9,353 bases of DNA from Burkholderiales bacterium (GTDB lineage Bacteria > Pseudomonadota > Gammaproteobacteria > Burkholderiales > Thiobacillaceae), in assembly GCA_005790965.1 (NCBI GenBank), contig SXTL01000077.1, positions 1 through 9,353 on the forward strand, given 5' to 3'. Positions 9,299 through 9,353 of this stretch are shown piece by piece. The number at the start of each line of letters is the position of its first letter. The first letter of the stretch is position 1. A model generated the notes under the pieces. That model was not told the DNA's origin, ran no database searches, and worked only from the letters and a program-made list of their open reading frames with translations. A program made the position numbers and the translations under genes.

Positions 9299-9353
9299 GG
9301 CCAGCTCCATAACTTTCTTCGCGCACGATCCGCGGCGTCACCTCGCGCGGTTC
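9291..9353 (-). CDS. nuoC: NADH-quinone oxidoreductase subunit C (partial, C-terminal 20 residues)
   Basis: The right edge of the window is open in the frame [20 protein letters not shown] followed by TGA at 9291-9293. This matches the C-terminal tail of proteobacterial NuoC (30-kDa/NDUFS3 family), which usually ends in a phrase like EPRxxxPRxIRxExYG. It lies directly upstream of nuoD, overlapping it by a few bases, as expected for the standard operon. NuoC is a peripheral-arm subunit without a cofactor that packs against NuoD. Only 20 codons are visible, so the call rests on this short tail and the gene order. Confidence 0.85.
   Translation of the reverse strand, partial: EPREVTPRIVREESYGAGRV
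9305..9308 (-). promoter_or_regulatory. Ribosome binding site for nuoD
   Basis: GGAG sits 6 bases before the GTG at 9298 and inside the end of nuoC. Its spacing fits the GTG, whereas the alternative ATG at 9310 lies upstream of it, so the box favours the GTG start. Confidence 0.55.

Noticed and set aside
1..9353. A novel accessory, defence or mobile system hidden in the window.
   Set aside because: Both strands are accounted for by contiguous nuo genes with intact family signatures. There is no intergenic space, repeat array, transposase or unusual insertion.

Overview
The window is a nearly gap-free piece of a type I NADH dehydrogenase (respiratory complex I, nuo) operon, read entirely from the minus strand. 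In transcription order, from the right edge leftwards, it holds the end of nuoC, complete nuoD, nuoE, nuoF, nuoG, nuoH, nuoI, nuoJ and nuoK, and the first 521 codons of nuoL. nuoA, nuoB and most of nuoC should lie beyond the right edge. The rest of nuoL, then nuoM and nuoN, should lie beyond the left edge.

Region by region (minus strand): 9353-7562 encodes the connecting and quinone-site subunits (NuoC tail, NuoD) and the [2Fe-2S] subunit NuoE. 7565-4034 encodes the NADH/FMN subunit NuoF and the large iron-sulfur subunit NuoG. 4037-3018 encodes the membrane subunit NuoH beside the quinone chamber. 2991-2500 encodes NuoI, which carries two [4Fe-4S] clusters. 2496-1 encodes the membrane proton-pumping subunits NuoJ, NuoK and NuoL. 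Electrons would pass from NADH through FMN (NuoF), along the Fe-S clusters of NuoF, NuoG and NuoI, through NuoB (outside the window) to quinone at the NuoB/NuoD/NuoH interface. This drives proton translocation by NuoH, NuoJ, NuoK and NuoL. All the cluster ligands, quinone-site residues and membrane charged residues I looked for are present, so the operon looks functional.

The organism is probably a member of the Pseudomonadota, either a betaproteobacterium or a non-enteric gammaproteobacterium. The reasons are the 14-gene order without inserted ORFs, separate rather than fused nuoC and nuoD, a short NuoG (747 aa) without the extra N7 cluster cysteines of E. coli, and protein wording close to beta/gamma sequences (for example NuoD ...[16 protein letters not shown]). 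I cannot place it more precisely.

The longest non-coding gap is 26 bases (nuoH-nuoI). No promoter, terminator, RNA gene, repeat, mobile element or CRISPR array was seen. I found no previously undescribed system. The observations below are minor points about start codons, translational coupling, cluster content and a histidine-rich loop.
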